From JBJXFK01 sp046155505 (GTDB lineage: Bacteria; Planctomycetota; Phycisphaerae; UBA1845; Fen-1342), in assembly GCA_046155505.1 (NCBI GenBank), contig JBJXFK010000218.1:1-23422 (forward strand): 23,422 bases of DNA. The letters are read 5' to 3'. Both the position numbers and the translations under genes were made by a program. Of this stretch, positions 1 through 10,232 are shown piece by piece; position 1 is the stretch's first letter; each line of letters opens with the position of its first letter. The notes beneath the pieces were generated by a model. The model was not told the DNA's origin. It was given only the letters and a program-made list of their open reading frames with translations, and made no database searches.

Positions 1-102
1 GAGAAGGGCCGTAACGCGCGAAAGTCGCGGATCGATTGGCGATTCACGACGACCGATGCACGGATTAAGCTGAAACAGCTCTATCCGTCTGTTCAGGAAT
101 GA
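1..102 (+). CDS. C-terminal end of a protein, possibly an IS630-type DDE transposase (partial)
   Basis: The first frame is open from base 1 to a TGA at 100-102 and encodes the last 33 residues of a protein whose start lies outside the window. The tail is basic and ends in FTTTDARIKLKQLYPSVQE. I recall similar '(W)xFTTxDARIKLKxLYP' endings in IS630-family transposases, but this is recognition from memory and no catalytic residues fall in the visible part. Only 35 bases separate its stop from the stop of the convergent methyltransferase gene, and these hold a heptamer tandem array, so there is little room for an IS terminal inverted repeat. It may be a truncated element or a stand-alone gene. 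Confidence 0.5.
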   Translation, partial: EKGRNARKSRIDWRFTTTDARIKLKQLYPSVQE

Positions 103-106
103 CGGA

Positions 107-140
107 GCACTAGGCACTAGGCACTAGCAACTAGGCACTA
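107..140. repeat. Heptanucleotide tandem array (GCACTAG)n
   Basis: Five tandem 7-base units: GCACTAG three times (107-127), CAACTAG (128-134) and a partial GCACTA (135-140). The last three bases, read on the minus strand, form the TAG stop codon of the methyltransferase gene. The unit size matches other arrays at 8221-8248, 8278-8312 and 10354-10388. Confidence 0.85.
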
Positions 141-1667
141 CGCTCTCACCAGCACCGTCTTCGCGAAATCTTCGTCACCCTCAAAATCCACCGGCAGGGG
201 CGGCACGTCTTCGAAGTAGAAGTTTCTCCCGCTCGACGCTTCTTCGATGGCCGATTCCATGCGGGCGATGCTGGTCGGGCGATGATTCACCGATAGCAGG
301 ATTTGCCCGCCGATGCGGAGCAGTTTCATTGCGCCGAAGATCAGTTCGCCGAGGTGCTCTTTGAGCGAGAATACGCGGCCAGACTCTTTCGCGCGGCCGA
401 ATGTCGGTGCGTCGAGGATGATCAGGTCGAACGATTTTTCCTGTCGCTCGGCCCGGCGGTAATACTCGAGCACGTCCGACGCGATGAACCAGTGGTTGTC
501 GAGCGACAGGCCGTTCGCGGTGAAATTTCGCTTGCCCCATTCGAGGTACTTTTTCGAAACGTCGACGTTGACCGTGCTCGCCGCACGGCCCATCGCGGCA
601 CAAACCGCGAAGCCGCAGGTGTAGGCGAAGCAGTTGAGAATGTCGGCACCCTTGGCGATTTCGCGGACAAGGCGCCGGTTGGCGCGATTTTCGAGAAACA
701 GGCCGACCGAGTAACCGTCGAACGGGCGAATGAGGTAGTTCACGCCGGCTTCGACGACTTCAAACTCTTCGGGTGCGGCGTTGCCGATCCACGGGTGCGG
801 CGATTGATTTTGGGCGTCCATCGCGGCGGCGTGCGAGCGATCGCGCGGGAAAAACTTGCGATAGACGCATGTCGTCTGGGTTCGCTGCATCGCGGTTTCG
901 CAGAGTGCGCGGGCCTGGCCTTCGTTGACGGCGAGGCGGCCCTCATGCAATTGTGCGACGAGCACGTCGCCAAAGCGTTCGAGCACAAAGCCGTCGATGC
1001 CGTCGGCGGCGGCGTTGACCAGGCGGCAGCAGGTGGTCGCGCGGTCGGCGAGCAGTGCGGTGCGCCGTTCGAGGGCGGCGAGCGTGCGTTTGCCGGCTTC
1101 TTCCATGCTCAGCGCGACGACCGGCGGCGGGCCGTACGTCGCGCGATCGCGGCGACCGCGATACTGCGGAGCGTCGGGACGCCGGACTTGTGGAGCAGCC
1201 GCACGCGGCTGCTTCTTTGATGATCTCGGCCCGTCACGAAACGGACGGTCAACGGCGGAGGGCCGCGGTGCTCCACCTCTTACCGAGCCGCGGCTGAAAG
1301 GGAGCGGTTTTGCTTTTTCGCCGTCGGGCACGGAGGCCCTATCGCTACGGTGTGGAGCAGCCGCCCTCGGCTGCTTTTCATGGAGCGCAGCCGCCCTCGG
1401 CTGCTTCTTGGGTGGTCGGGGCCGGTCCTGCGCCGAACGATCGATCGCGGGGGGCCGCGGTGCTCCACGCGTTTTCGCGCTCCGCTCAACCGTGGGGGGC
1501 CGCGGTGCTCCATCTCGGGAGTTCGCGCGGTCAACCGCGGAGGGCCGCGGTGCTCCATTGGGCCGCGGTGCGCTATTGGACCGGGCCGCGCCGTCACGCC
1601 GTGGTGCACCCTTGTTCTTGTTCCGTGCTGGTTTTCGTTTGCCACGCCTTCTATCATCGCCGTCCAT
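138..1667 (-). CDS. Class I SAM-dependent RNA methyltransferase, RlmI/RlmK-like, with a repeat-derived basic N-terminal arm
   Basis: Predicted 509-residue methyltransferase of the RlmI/RlmK (Methyltrans_SAM) group, which modifies cytosine or guanine in 23S rRNA; the exact target cannot be read from the sequence. The conserved part begins near residue 188. It contains a PUA-like segment (RLVNAAADGIDGFVLERFGD), a Rossmann SAM-binding segment (ILNCFAYTCGFAVCAA, then NVDVSK) and a motif IV-like DLIILDAPTFGR. Residues about 20-170 are Arg/Pro/Ala-rich and made of repeated units such as GAPRPSAVDR and KKQPRAAAPH, which translate the palindromic DNA repeats at 1190-1578. I chose the ATG at 1667-1665 because a GAGGT Shine-Dalgarno lies five bases upstream (complement of 1673-1677), inside the tyrS coding sequence. 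Other possible starts are 1739, deeper in tyrS, and 1106, just before the conserved domain but without a good ribosome site. The gene is divergent from tyrS and shares its CATG. Confidence 0.85.
   Translation of the reverse strand: MDGDDRRRGKRKPARNKNKGAPRRDGAARSNSAPRPNGAPRPSAVDRANSRDGAPRPPTVERSAKTRGAPRPPAIDRSAQDRPRPPKKQPRAAALHEKQPRAAAPHRSDRASVPDGEKAKPLPFSRGSVRGGAPRPSAVDRPFRDGPRSSKKQPRAAAPQVRRPDAPQYRGRRDRATYGPPPVVALSMEEAGKRTLAALERRTALLADRATTCCRLVNAAADGIDGFVLERFGDVLVAQLHEGRLAVNEGQARALCETAMQRTQTTCVYRKFFPRDRSHAAAMDAQNQSPHPWIGNAAPEEFEVVEAGVNYLIRPFDGYSVGLFLENRANRRLVREIAKGADILNCFAYTCGFAVCAAMGRAASTVNVDVSKKYLEWGKRNFTANGLSLDNHWFIASDVLEYYRRAERQEKSFDLIILDAPTFGRAKESGRVFSLKEHLGELIFGAMKLLRIGGQILLSVNHRPTSIARMESAIEEASSGRNFYFEDVPPLPVDFEGDEDFAKTVLVRA
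1190..1578. repeat. Cluster of REP-like palindromes in two stem variants, inside a coding region
   Basis: Variant A reads GTGG followed by the palindrome AGCAGCCG-CCCT-CGGCTGCT. Copies on the plus strand start at 1190 (loop CACG), 1352 and 1380 (two extra bases GC). Variant B, in the opposite orientation, reads GTGGAGCA then CCGCGG-CCCT-CCGCGG on the minus strand. Its copies end at 1276, 1468, 1512 and 1557, with a degenerate fifth at 1561-1578. Both variants share the GTGG head and CCCT loop. A GTRG-type head beside an imperfect palindrome, with neighbouring copies inverted, is the known layout of REP/BIME/REPIN elements. The A cores start at 1197, 1359 and 1389 and the B cores at 1261, 1453, 1498, 1543 and 1561, so all copies of each variant are in one reading frame of the methyltransferase. 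B copies 2-4 are exactly 45 bases apart. Confidence 0.8.
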
Positions 1668-2904
1668 GAGTGACCTCGGTTTTGACATGCTCGTCGAACG
1701 CTGCGCCGCCGTCCACTCCAGGGACGAACTTCGTCGCAAACTTCAGAAGTTCGCCGTGTCTGGCAAGCCGCTGCGGGTCAAGCTCGGCATGGACCCGACC
1801 GCGCCCGACATCCACATCGGCCACAGCGTCGTGCTCGGCAAAATGCGAGAATTCCAGGACCTCGGCCACGTCGGCGTACTGGTCATCGGCGACTTCACCG
1901 CCCGCATCGGCGACCCCACCGGCAAAAGCAAGACTCGTCCGCAACTCACGCCCGAGGAGATCGCGAAAAACGCGCAAACGTACCTCGATCAGGCCGGAAA
2001 AGTGCTGGATACGTCGCCGGGCAAGCTGGAGATTCGCCGCAATTCGGAATGGCTCGGCAAGATGGACTTCGCTGACGTGATTCGCCTGTCGGCCCAGATG
2101 ACCGTCGGGCAGATGCTGGCGCGCGAGGATTTTCGCAACCGGTTTGAGTCGCAAACGCCGATCAGCTTGCATGAGTTGCTCTATCCGCTGGTGCAGGGTT
2201 GGGATTCGGTGAATCTGCATAGCGATGTCGAGTTGGGCGGAACCGACCAGACGTACAACAATCTTGTTGGTCGCGATTTGCAGCAGAACGCGGGCCAGGA
2301 GCCGCAGATCGTGATGATCATGCCCATTCTGCGCGGCCTCGACGGCGTGAAGAAAATGTCCAAGAGCCTGGGCAATTACATCGCCGTCAACGACTCGCCG
2401 CGCGAATTCTACGGCAAGACGATGAGCATTCCGGACGAGTTGCTGGCTGAGTGGTTCGGCCTCGTAACGAGCGTCTCGGCGGACGAGTACACGGCGGCGA
2501 TCGCGGAGAACCCGTTCAAGGCCAAAGGGCTGCTGGCCCGCGCGGTCGGGCGGCGGTTTCATTCGACCGAGGAGATGGAGCTCGCGTCGCAATGGTGGCA
2601 TGAGTCGTTCAGCGCGAAAAAGCAGGTCGACGCTATTGATGTGATCGTGCCCGCCGAAGATGTCGCCGACGGGAAAATCTCGGCGTGGAAGCTCTACTGG
2701 ATTGCCCACGCGCGCGAGATCAGCAAGGGCGACGCGCGGCGGATGGTCGAGGGCGGCGCGTTTGAGTTTGCGGGTGCGAAGATCACTGACCCCAACTATC
2801 CCATCGCGCTCGCAGGCGGGGCGGAATTCAAAGCCGGCCGGCATCGCGCGGGCGAGCGGGTCAAGCAGCCGCTGCTCGCGCGGGTCGTGGCGCAGGGCTG
2901 GTAG
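1666..2904 (+). CDS. tyrS: Tyrosyl-tRNA synthetase (TyrZ type)
   Basis: Cytoplasmic class I aminoacyl-tRNA synthetase that activates tyrosine with ATP and charges tRNA-Tyr; 412 residues, normal for the family. The HIGH signature is HIGH at residues 50-53 within DPTAPDIHIGHS. KMSKS lies at residues 230-234 in GVKKMSKSLGNY. The VELGGTDQTYN tyrosine/adenylate pocket segment is present, and the last 70 or so residues look like an S4 RNA-binding domain. The wording around the HIGH motif (FTARIGDPTGKSKTRPQL) is typical of the TyrZ subgroup. The ATG at 1666 is supported by alignment to the usual N-terminus. No Shine-Dalgarno precedes it, and a TATCAT hexamer ends only eight bases upstream, so the mRNA could be leaderless (inference). 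The start codon overlaps that of the divergent methyltransferase. Confidence 0.97.
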   Translation: MSDLGFDMLVERCAAVHSRDELRRKLQKFAVSGKPLRVKLGMDPTAPDIHIGHSVVLGKMREFQDLGHVGVLVIGDFTARIGDPTGKSKTRPQLTPEEIAKNAQTYLDQAGKVLDTSPGKLEIRRNSEWLGKMDFADVIRLSAQMTVGQMLAREDFRNRFESQTPISLHELLYPLVQGWDSVNLHSDVELGGTDQTYNNLVGRDLQQNAGQEPQIVMIMPILRGLDGVKKMSKSLGNYIAVNDSPREFYGKTMSIPDELLAEWFGLVTSVSADEYTAAIAENPFKAKGLLARAVGRRFHSTEEMELASQWWHESFSAKKQVDAIDVIVPAEDVADGKISAWKLYWIAHAREISKGDARRMVEGGAFEFAGAKITDPNYPIALAGGAEFKAGRHRAGERVKQPLLARVVAQGW

Positions 2905-2979
2905 TGTTGCAGACTGCCGGTAATCAGCGCGCTGGCCAGCGCAATTTCGCGAACTTGTGAGAATCCGCCCGTCGGCGTT

Positions 2980-2999
2980 TGCGCTGCGCGCATTTTTTT
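2980..2999 (+). terminator. Probable intrinsic terminator after tyrS
   Basis: A short stem TGCGC/GCGCA (2980-2984 with 2988-2992) around a TGC loop is followed at once by seven Ts (2993-2999), about 75 bases after the tyrS stop. The five-pair stem is short, but the T run is strong. A perfect 14-base palindrome, GCGCTGGCCAGCGC, lies upstream at 2929-2942. Confidence 0.5.
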
Positions 3000-3123
3000 C
3001 ACGAATCATCCTATCGACGTACTTACATCGCTCAGGCCGCGTGCTTAAGATCCACGGCGTCGCGCATCGGTTTCATTTGGTTTCCGCGGTTCGGTCAGTC
3101 GGCTCTTCGACGAGGCCACGCCC

Positions 3124-5841
3124 TTGAGCCAGTGCGGAGCAAATCTTCGCGCAGCCTCGCACGCGGCACGTCGCGGCCTGTTGGCCGTCACGCTGCTGTG
3201 GACAGCACTCGCGTCGGCGTCGGCGAGTTCAGTGCATCCGCCCAAACGGGTCGTGGTGCTCAACTCGTTCAGCCGCGACCAAGCGTATTCATCGCATCAG
3301 GAGGCGGCGATTCGCGCGGCCCTGGTCCACGATTATCCGGGCACAGTGGTCATGCAATTCGAGTATCTCGATCGCATCTGCCGCAGCGACGAGGACTACG
3401 CGCGTCGCGTTGCCGAGTTTCTGATCTACAAATATCAGCATCACTCGGCCGATCTGCTGGTCACCACGGACAGCGCGGCGTATGAATTTGTTTCGGTCAA
3501 CGACACGACGTTTTTGCCGGGCGTGCCGATGGTGTTCTGCGCCGTGCCGATCGAGATGCCGCCGCTGCCGTTCCCGTCGCGGAAAGTCACGGGCGTGCAT
3601 GAGTGGATCGACTACGACGCAAATCTGCGGCTGATATTTGAGCTGCATCGCTCGACGCGGCAGGTGCTCTTTATCGGCGACAGCACCGCATACACCGCAC
3701 TCATGTACGCTCGGATCGAGGCGGCGTTCGGACCATACAGCGACCGGGCGACGCTCACGCCGCTCCAGACCGACAATCACGCCGAGATTCTCGGCGCGGT
3801 CCGCGGCGCGCCCGCCGACAGCGTGATCCTCTATGGCCACGCGCACTTCATCGACACGTCTGAGCGGCAGGGTCACGATTCCGAGCTTCGGCGACTGTGC
3901 GCCGATGCGCCCGTCCCGATGTACGTACTGCTCGATACGCATTTCGGCGAGGGCGCGGTCGGCGGAAAAGTGACCAGCGGACAATTGCTGGGCCGGGCTG
4001 CGGGCGAACTGGCCGTACGCGTGTTGCTCGGGGTTGATCCCGCGACGATTCCCATCGCGCGCGATCAGGGTACCGCGTATGTGTTCGATCATCGCGCACT
4101 CGAGCGATTTGGAATCGCCGAATCCAGCCTGCCGCCCGCGAGCGACGTGCGGTCCAAGCCGCCGTCGCTGATCGCGATCTACCGCTGGCCGATCGTGATC
4201 GGGTGTCTCGTCATCGCGACGATTCAGGCAGCGGTGATCGTGCAGTTGCTCGTGCAGCGCCGTCGCCGGTTGCGTGCGACGCAGGCGCTTGCCGAGAGCG
4301 AGGAACGCTATCGCCGACTGATCGACACCTGTCCGGATGCCATTGTCGTTTATCGCGAAGACAAGATCGTGTTCGCCAATCGCGAGGCGGCGGTGCTGCA
4401 TGGCGTCGAGCGGGCAGAGGATTACATCGGGCGCTCGATCTGGGAATTTCTGCATCCGGACGATCACGACGTCACGAGCCGGCGGATCGGCGAAATCTTG
4501 CGCACGGACGTCCACTCGCCACTGATCGAGATTCGCATTCGCCGCACCGACGGCACGTTTCGCATCGTCGAGAGCACGGGCATCACCTGCACGTTCGGCG
4601 GGCAGCGGTGCATTCAGGCGGTGCTGCGCGACATCACCACGCGCCGCGAGCTTGAGCAACAGCGGCGTCAGCTCGAGAACCGCATCGTCGAGTCGCAAAA
4701 GTTGGAGAGTCTGGGCCTGCTCGCGGGTGGCATCGCGCATGATTTCAACAATCTGCTGACTTCGGTGCTTGGTCATGCGAGTCTGGCGCGATCGACCGTA
4801 CCCGAGGGGACGAATCTCGACGCCGCGCTGCAAAAAATCGAGATCGCCGCCGACCGGGCTGCCGACCTGTGTCGACAACTGCTGGCCTACAGCGGCAAGG
4901 GTGCGGTGGCGCTCGGGCCGGTGCGTTTGGTGTCGCTGATTCGCGAGATGGCGGACTTGCTGCGACTTTCGATTTCGAAACGCGTGCGTTTGATCTTGGA
5001 TTTGCACGAGGACACGCCCTGCGTCGTGGGCGATGCGACGCAGCTACGGCAGATCGTGATGAATCTGATCACGAACGCTTCGGAAGCGATCGGCGATCGC
5101 GACGGGACGATCACCATTCGTTGCGGCCAGCGCGAGTGCGCGGCGGATGATTTTCGCGGCGCACCGGCGGCGCAGGACGTGCCGCCCGCCGGTCGGTATG
5201 CGTTTGTCGAGGTGCAGGACACCGGCTGCGGTATCGCGCCCGCGGCACTACCGCGTCTGTTCGAACCGTTTTTCACGACCAAATTCACCGGTCGCGGCCT
5301 CGGGCTTTCGGCGGTTCTTGGGATCGCGCGTTCACACGGCGGCGTGTTGCTCGTGGAGACCGCCGAGGGGCGTGGTACGACGTTTCGCGTTTTCCTGCCG
5401 TCGGGAGCGGCCGTCGCTCACGTCGCGCCGCCGCCGTCCAACAACCGCAGCCCGGCGGCGCGCGGCAGCGGGACGATCTTGGTGGTCGACGACGAGCCGC
5501 TGATTCGCGAGTTCGCCCGCAAGACGCTCATCTCGGCGGGCTACGCGGTGCTGCAAGCCGCTGACGGCGACGAGGCGCTGCGTACGTTTCAGGCCCGCTC
5601 CGCTGAAATTGACGGCGTGCTGCTGGATGTTTCGATGCCCGGCAAAAGTGGGCTGGACATTTTGCCGGAGCTGACCGCGCTGCGTCCTGGCCTGCTGGTG
5701 GTGTTATCGACCGGCTATTCGCAGCAAAGTCTGCCGCGCAGCACTGCCGGCTCGCTTGCAACCGCTGTCTTGCCCAAGCCTTATCGCGCAGCGGATTTGA
5801 TTGGGCAATTTACGAGGCGACTGCCGGCTACGGCGTCGTGA
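3124..5841 (+). CDS. Hybrid sensor histidine kinase with extracytoplasmic ABC-substrate-binding-like sensor, PAS and receiver domains
   Basis: Predicted inner-membrane signalling kinase of 905 residues. A basic start and hydrophobic stretch (about 18-36) form a signal peptide or first membrane segment. Residues about 42-335 resemble the ABC_sub_bind periplasmic-binding family (begins KRVVVLNSF; LLVTTDSAAYEF; GKVTSGQLLGR). A membrane segment follows at about 355-380, then a basic stop-transfer RRRRLR. A PAS domain spans about 393-512. The HisKA phospho-acceptor is His539 in GGIAHDFNNLLT. The ATPase has an N box with MNLITNASEA (Asn647/Asn651), DTGCGI and GRGLGLSAV. A C-terminal receiver (about 785-900) has acidic Asp789/Asp790, phospho-acceptor Asp835 (LLDVSMPG) and Lys885 (LPKPY). 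The start is a TTG preceded by GAGG at 3112-3115; it is chosen because it keeps the complete basic-hydrophobic signal. No separate response regulator or ABC transporter is adjacent, so ligand and output are unknown. Confidence 0.9.
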   Translation: MSQCGANLRAASHAARRGLLAVTLLWTALASASASSVHPPKRVVVLNSFSRDQAYSSHQEAAIRAALVHDYPGTVVMQFEYLDRICRSDEDYARRVAEFLIYKYQHHSADLLVTTDSAAYEFVSVNDTTFLPGVPMVFCAVPIEMPPLPFPSRKVTGVHEWIDYDANLRLIFELHRSTRQVLFIGDSTAYTALMYARIEAAFGPYSDRATLTPLQTDNHAEILGAVRGAPADSVILYGHAHFIDTSERQGHDSELRRLCADAPVPMYVLLDTHFGEGAVGGKVTSGQLLGRAAGELAVRVLLGVDPATIPIARDQGTAYVFDHRALERFGIAESSLPPASDVRSKPPSLIAIYRWPIVIGCLVIATIQAAVIVQLLVQRRRRLRATQALAESEERYRRLIDTCPDAIVVYREDKIVFANREAAVLHGVERAEDYIGRSIWEFLHPDDHDVTSRRIGEILRTDVHSPLIEIRIRRTDGTFRIVESTGITCTFGGQRCIQAVLRDITTRRELEQQRRQLENRIVESQKLESLGLLAGGIAHDFNNLLTSVLGHASLARSTVPEGTNLDAALQKIEIAADRAADLCRQLLAYSGKGAVALGPVRLVSLIREMADLLRLSISKRVRLILDLHEDTPCVVGDATQLRQIVMNLITNASEAIGDRDGTITIRCGQRECAADDFRGAPAAQDVPPAGRYAFVEVQDTGCGIAPAALPRLFEPFFTTKFTGRGLGLSAVLGIARSHGGVLLVETAEGRGTTFRVFLPSGAAVAHVAPPPSNNRSPAARGSGTILVVDDEPLIREFARKTLISAGYAVLQAADGDEALRTFQARSAEIDGVLLDVSMPGKSGLDILPELTALRPGLLVVLSTGYSQQSLPRSTAGSLATAVLPKPYRAADLIGQFTRRLPATAS

Positions 5842-5912
5842 ATCGCCGGCGGTAGCAACGAGCAGCGCATCGCTTTCACCGCCGCCAATTCGTCCGATTT
5901 TCCGCCGCCCGC

Positions 5913-5918
5913 TACAAT
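5913..5918 (+). promoter_or_regulatory. Possible -10 element for gcvP
   Basis: TACAAT, one base from the bacterial -10 consensus, lies 80 bases before the gcvP ATG in an otherwise GC-rich spacer. No convincing -35 is seen at the expected distance, so this is only a candidate. A short imperfect hairpin (TGTCGG at 5934-5939 with CCGACA at 5952-5957) lies between it and the gene. Confidence 0.25.
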
Positions 5919-5998
5919 TCTCGGCTCGGCATTTGTCGGCCCGGCGATGGCCCGACAGAGGCCGAAAAGAGGCACTCTGCACAAGCGAGCAAGACCCC

Positions 5999-8941
<2,943 letters not shown>

Positions 8942-8945
8942 GGAT

Positions 8946-8970
8946 CGGGCCGCGGTGCGTTCCGCAGTTT
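8946..8970. repeat. Degenerate REP-like half element downstream of gcvP
   Basis: The segment GGGCCGCGGTGCGTTCCGCA at 8948-8967 resembles the GGGCCGCGGTGCTCCAC end of variant B, with changes in the head. It lies just after the gcvP stop. A short stem, GGCGA/TCGCC (8972-8976 with 8983-8987), follows without a T run. The rest of the gap to 9132 holds no gene. A TAGAAT hexamer at 9071-9076, 57 bases before the moxR ATG, is a weak -10 candidate. Confidence 0.35.
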
Positions 8971-9132
8971 TGGCGACCCGGCTCGCCGCTGAGCGGTAGC
9001 GGTGCTGGTTCGCGGCCGCGTCTCGGTCGTGAGGCTCGAAAAACTGTCCCACAAACCGGCACGCTCACGTAGAATCCCGCCTCGCGGCAGGCGGGCGGCG
9101 TATTCGCCCCGCAGCCGCGCTGGGAGCGACGC

Positions 9133-10149
9133 ATGGCCATCGAAGCCGGGCAGGTGGAGCAGCGAGTAGCCGAGTTCAAGAAGGACTTCGACACGCTGAA
9201 GGCCGAGGTGACGAAGATGATCGTCGGCCACGAAGAAGTGGTCGAGGGTACGCTGGTGTCGCTGTTCGCCGGCGGGCATGTATTGCTCGAAGGCGTGCCA
9301 GGGCTGGGCAAGACGCTGCTGATTCGCACGCTGTCGCAAGCGCTGAGCCTCGAATTCTCGCGTGTGCAGTTCACGCCCGACCTAATGCCGGCCGACATCA
9401 TCGGGACCAACATCATTCACGAAGACCCGCAGACCGGGCGGCGCTATTTTGAGTTTCAGCGCGGCCCGCTGTTTGCGCAGATCGTGCTGGCCGACGAAAT
9501 CAACCGCGCCACGCCCAAGACGCAGAGCGCTCTGCTCGAAGCGATGCAGGAGCACAGCGTCACCAGCAGCGGCAAGCAGCACAAGCTCACCGAGCCGTTT
9601 TTTGTCATGGCCACGCAAAACCCGATCGAGCAGGAGGGCACGTATCCGCTGCCCGAGGCGCAGCTCGACCGGTTTTTCTGCAAACTGGTGGTCGGTTACA
9701 GCGATCGCGAGGAACTGAAGACGATCCTCGATCGCACTACGGCGGGGTACAAGCCGGAGATTCGCCCCGTGCTATCCGGCGAAAAGATCATCACGCATCA
9801 ACTGACCGCGCGGCAGGTGGTCGTCGCCCCGCATGTGCAGGACTATGTGATTCGGCTGATTCTCGCGAGCCATCCGCAGGGGGCGTTCGCGACGCCGATG
9901 GTGAACAAGTACATCCGCTGGGGCAGCAGCCCGCGCGGGGCACAGTCGGTGACGCTGGCGAGCAAGATTTATGCGATGCTCGACGGGCGATACAACGTGA
10001 GCTTTGCGGATGTGAAGCGGGCGCTGATCCCCGCGCTGCGGCATCGACTGCTGATGAATTTCGAGGGCGAGGCCGAGGGAAAGAACACGGACGAGGTGCT
10101 GAACGACATGCTGGCCGCGGTACCGACGGCGCAGGAGAAGGCGGCGTAG
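9133..10149 (+). CDS. MoxR-family AAA+ ATPase
   Basis: Cytoplasmic AAA+ ATPase of 338 residues, thought in this family to act as a chaperone that remodels or activates partner proteins, often with VWA-domain subunits. Walker A is GVPGLGKT at residues 54-61, Walker B is IVLADEIN with Asp121/Glu122, and sensor 1 is ATQNP at 160-164. The MoxR hallmark segments QFTPDLMPADIIG, LLEAMQEHSVT and EGTYPLPEAQLDRF are all present, as is the C-terminal lid helix region (ASKIYAMLDGRYNVSFADV). The ATG is preceded by GGGAG at 9123-9127 with good spacing. In most genomes the next genes encode DUF58 and VWA proteins; here the gene is alone and is followed by a repeat-rich region and a convergent deacetylase gene. 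Confidence 0.93.
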   Translation: MAIEAGQVEQRVAEFKKDFDTLKAEVTKMIVGHEEVVEGTLVSLFAGGHVLLEGVPGLGKTLLIRTLSQALSLEFSRVQFTPDLMPADIIGTNIIHEDPQTGRRYFEFQRGPLFAQIVLADEINRATPKTQSALLEAMQEHSVTSSGKQHKLTEPFFVMATQNPIEQEGTYPLPEAQLDRFFCKLVVGYSDREELKTILDRTTAGYKPEIRPVLSGEKIITHQLTARQVVVAPHVQDYVIRLILASHPQGAFATPMVNKYIRWGSSPRGAQSVTLASKIYAMLDGRYNVSFADVKRALIPALRHRLLMNFEGEAEGKNTDEVLNDMLAAVPTAQEKAA

Positions 10150-10179
10150 AGTGGGAATCGCGGCGCTTGGTGAATAGCG

Positions 10180-10232
10180 ATCCGAACGCGACGCGCAAGC
10201 GAGTGAACGCGAGCACAGCGAGCGCGACCCAA
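10180..10232. repeat. GC-rich dispersed repeat with a second copy at 20275
   Basis: The 26 bases at 10180-10205 (ATCCGAACGCGACGCGC, then AAGCGAGTG) recur at 20275-20300 with a single A-to-C difference. Similarity continues in weaker form for about 17 bases (CGAGCxCAGCGAGCGC). It lies between the moxR stop and the 34-bp inverted repeat and contains no credible gene. Confidence 0.65.

Noticed and set aside
303..1220. Long plus-strand open frame opposite the methyltransferase
   Set aside because: High-GC antisense shadow; the minus-strand frame carries the conserved methyltransferase motifs.
1190..1578. CRISPR array
   Set aside because: The repeats are short, palindromic, in mixed orientation and irregularly spaced, with repetitive spacers and no cas genes.
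925..1665. N-terminal extension of tyrS upstream of 1666
   Set aside because: The open frame is antisense to the methyltransferase and its repeats; TyrRS similarity begins at the ATG at 1666.
5842..5998. Possible glycine riboswitch before gcvP
   Set aside because: The GACAGAGG and GGCACTC wording recalls parts of the aptamer, but the conserved paired regions and tandem aptamer layout are not present.
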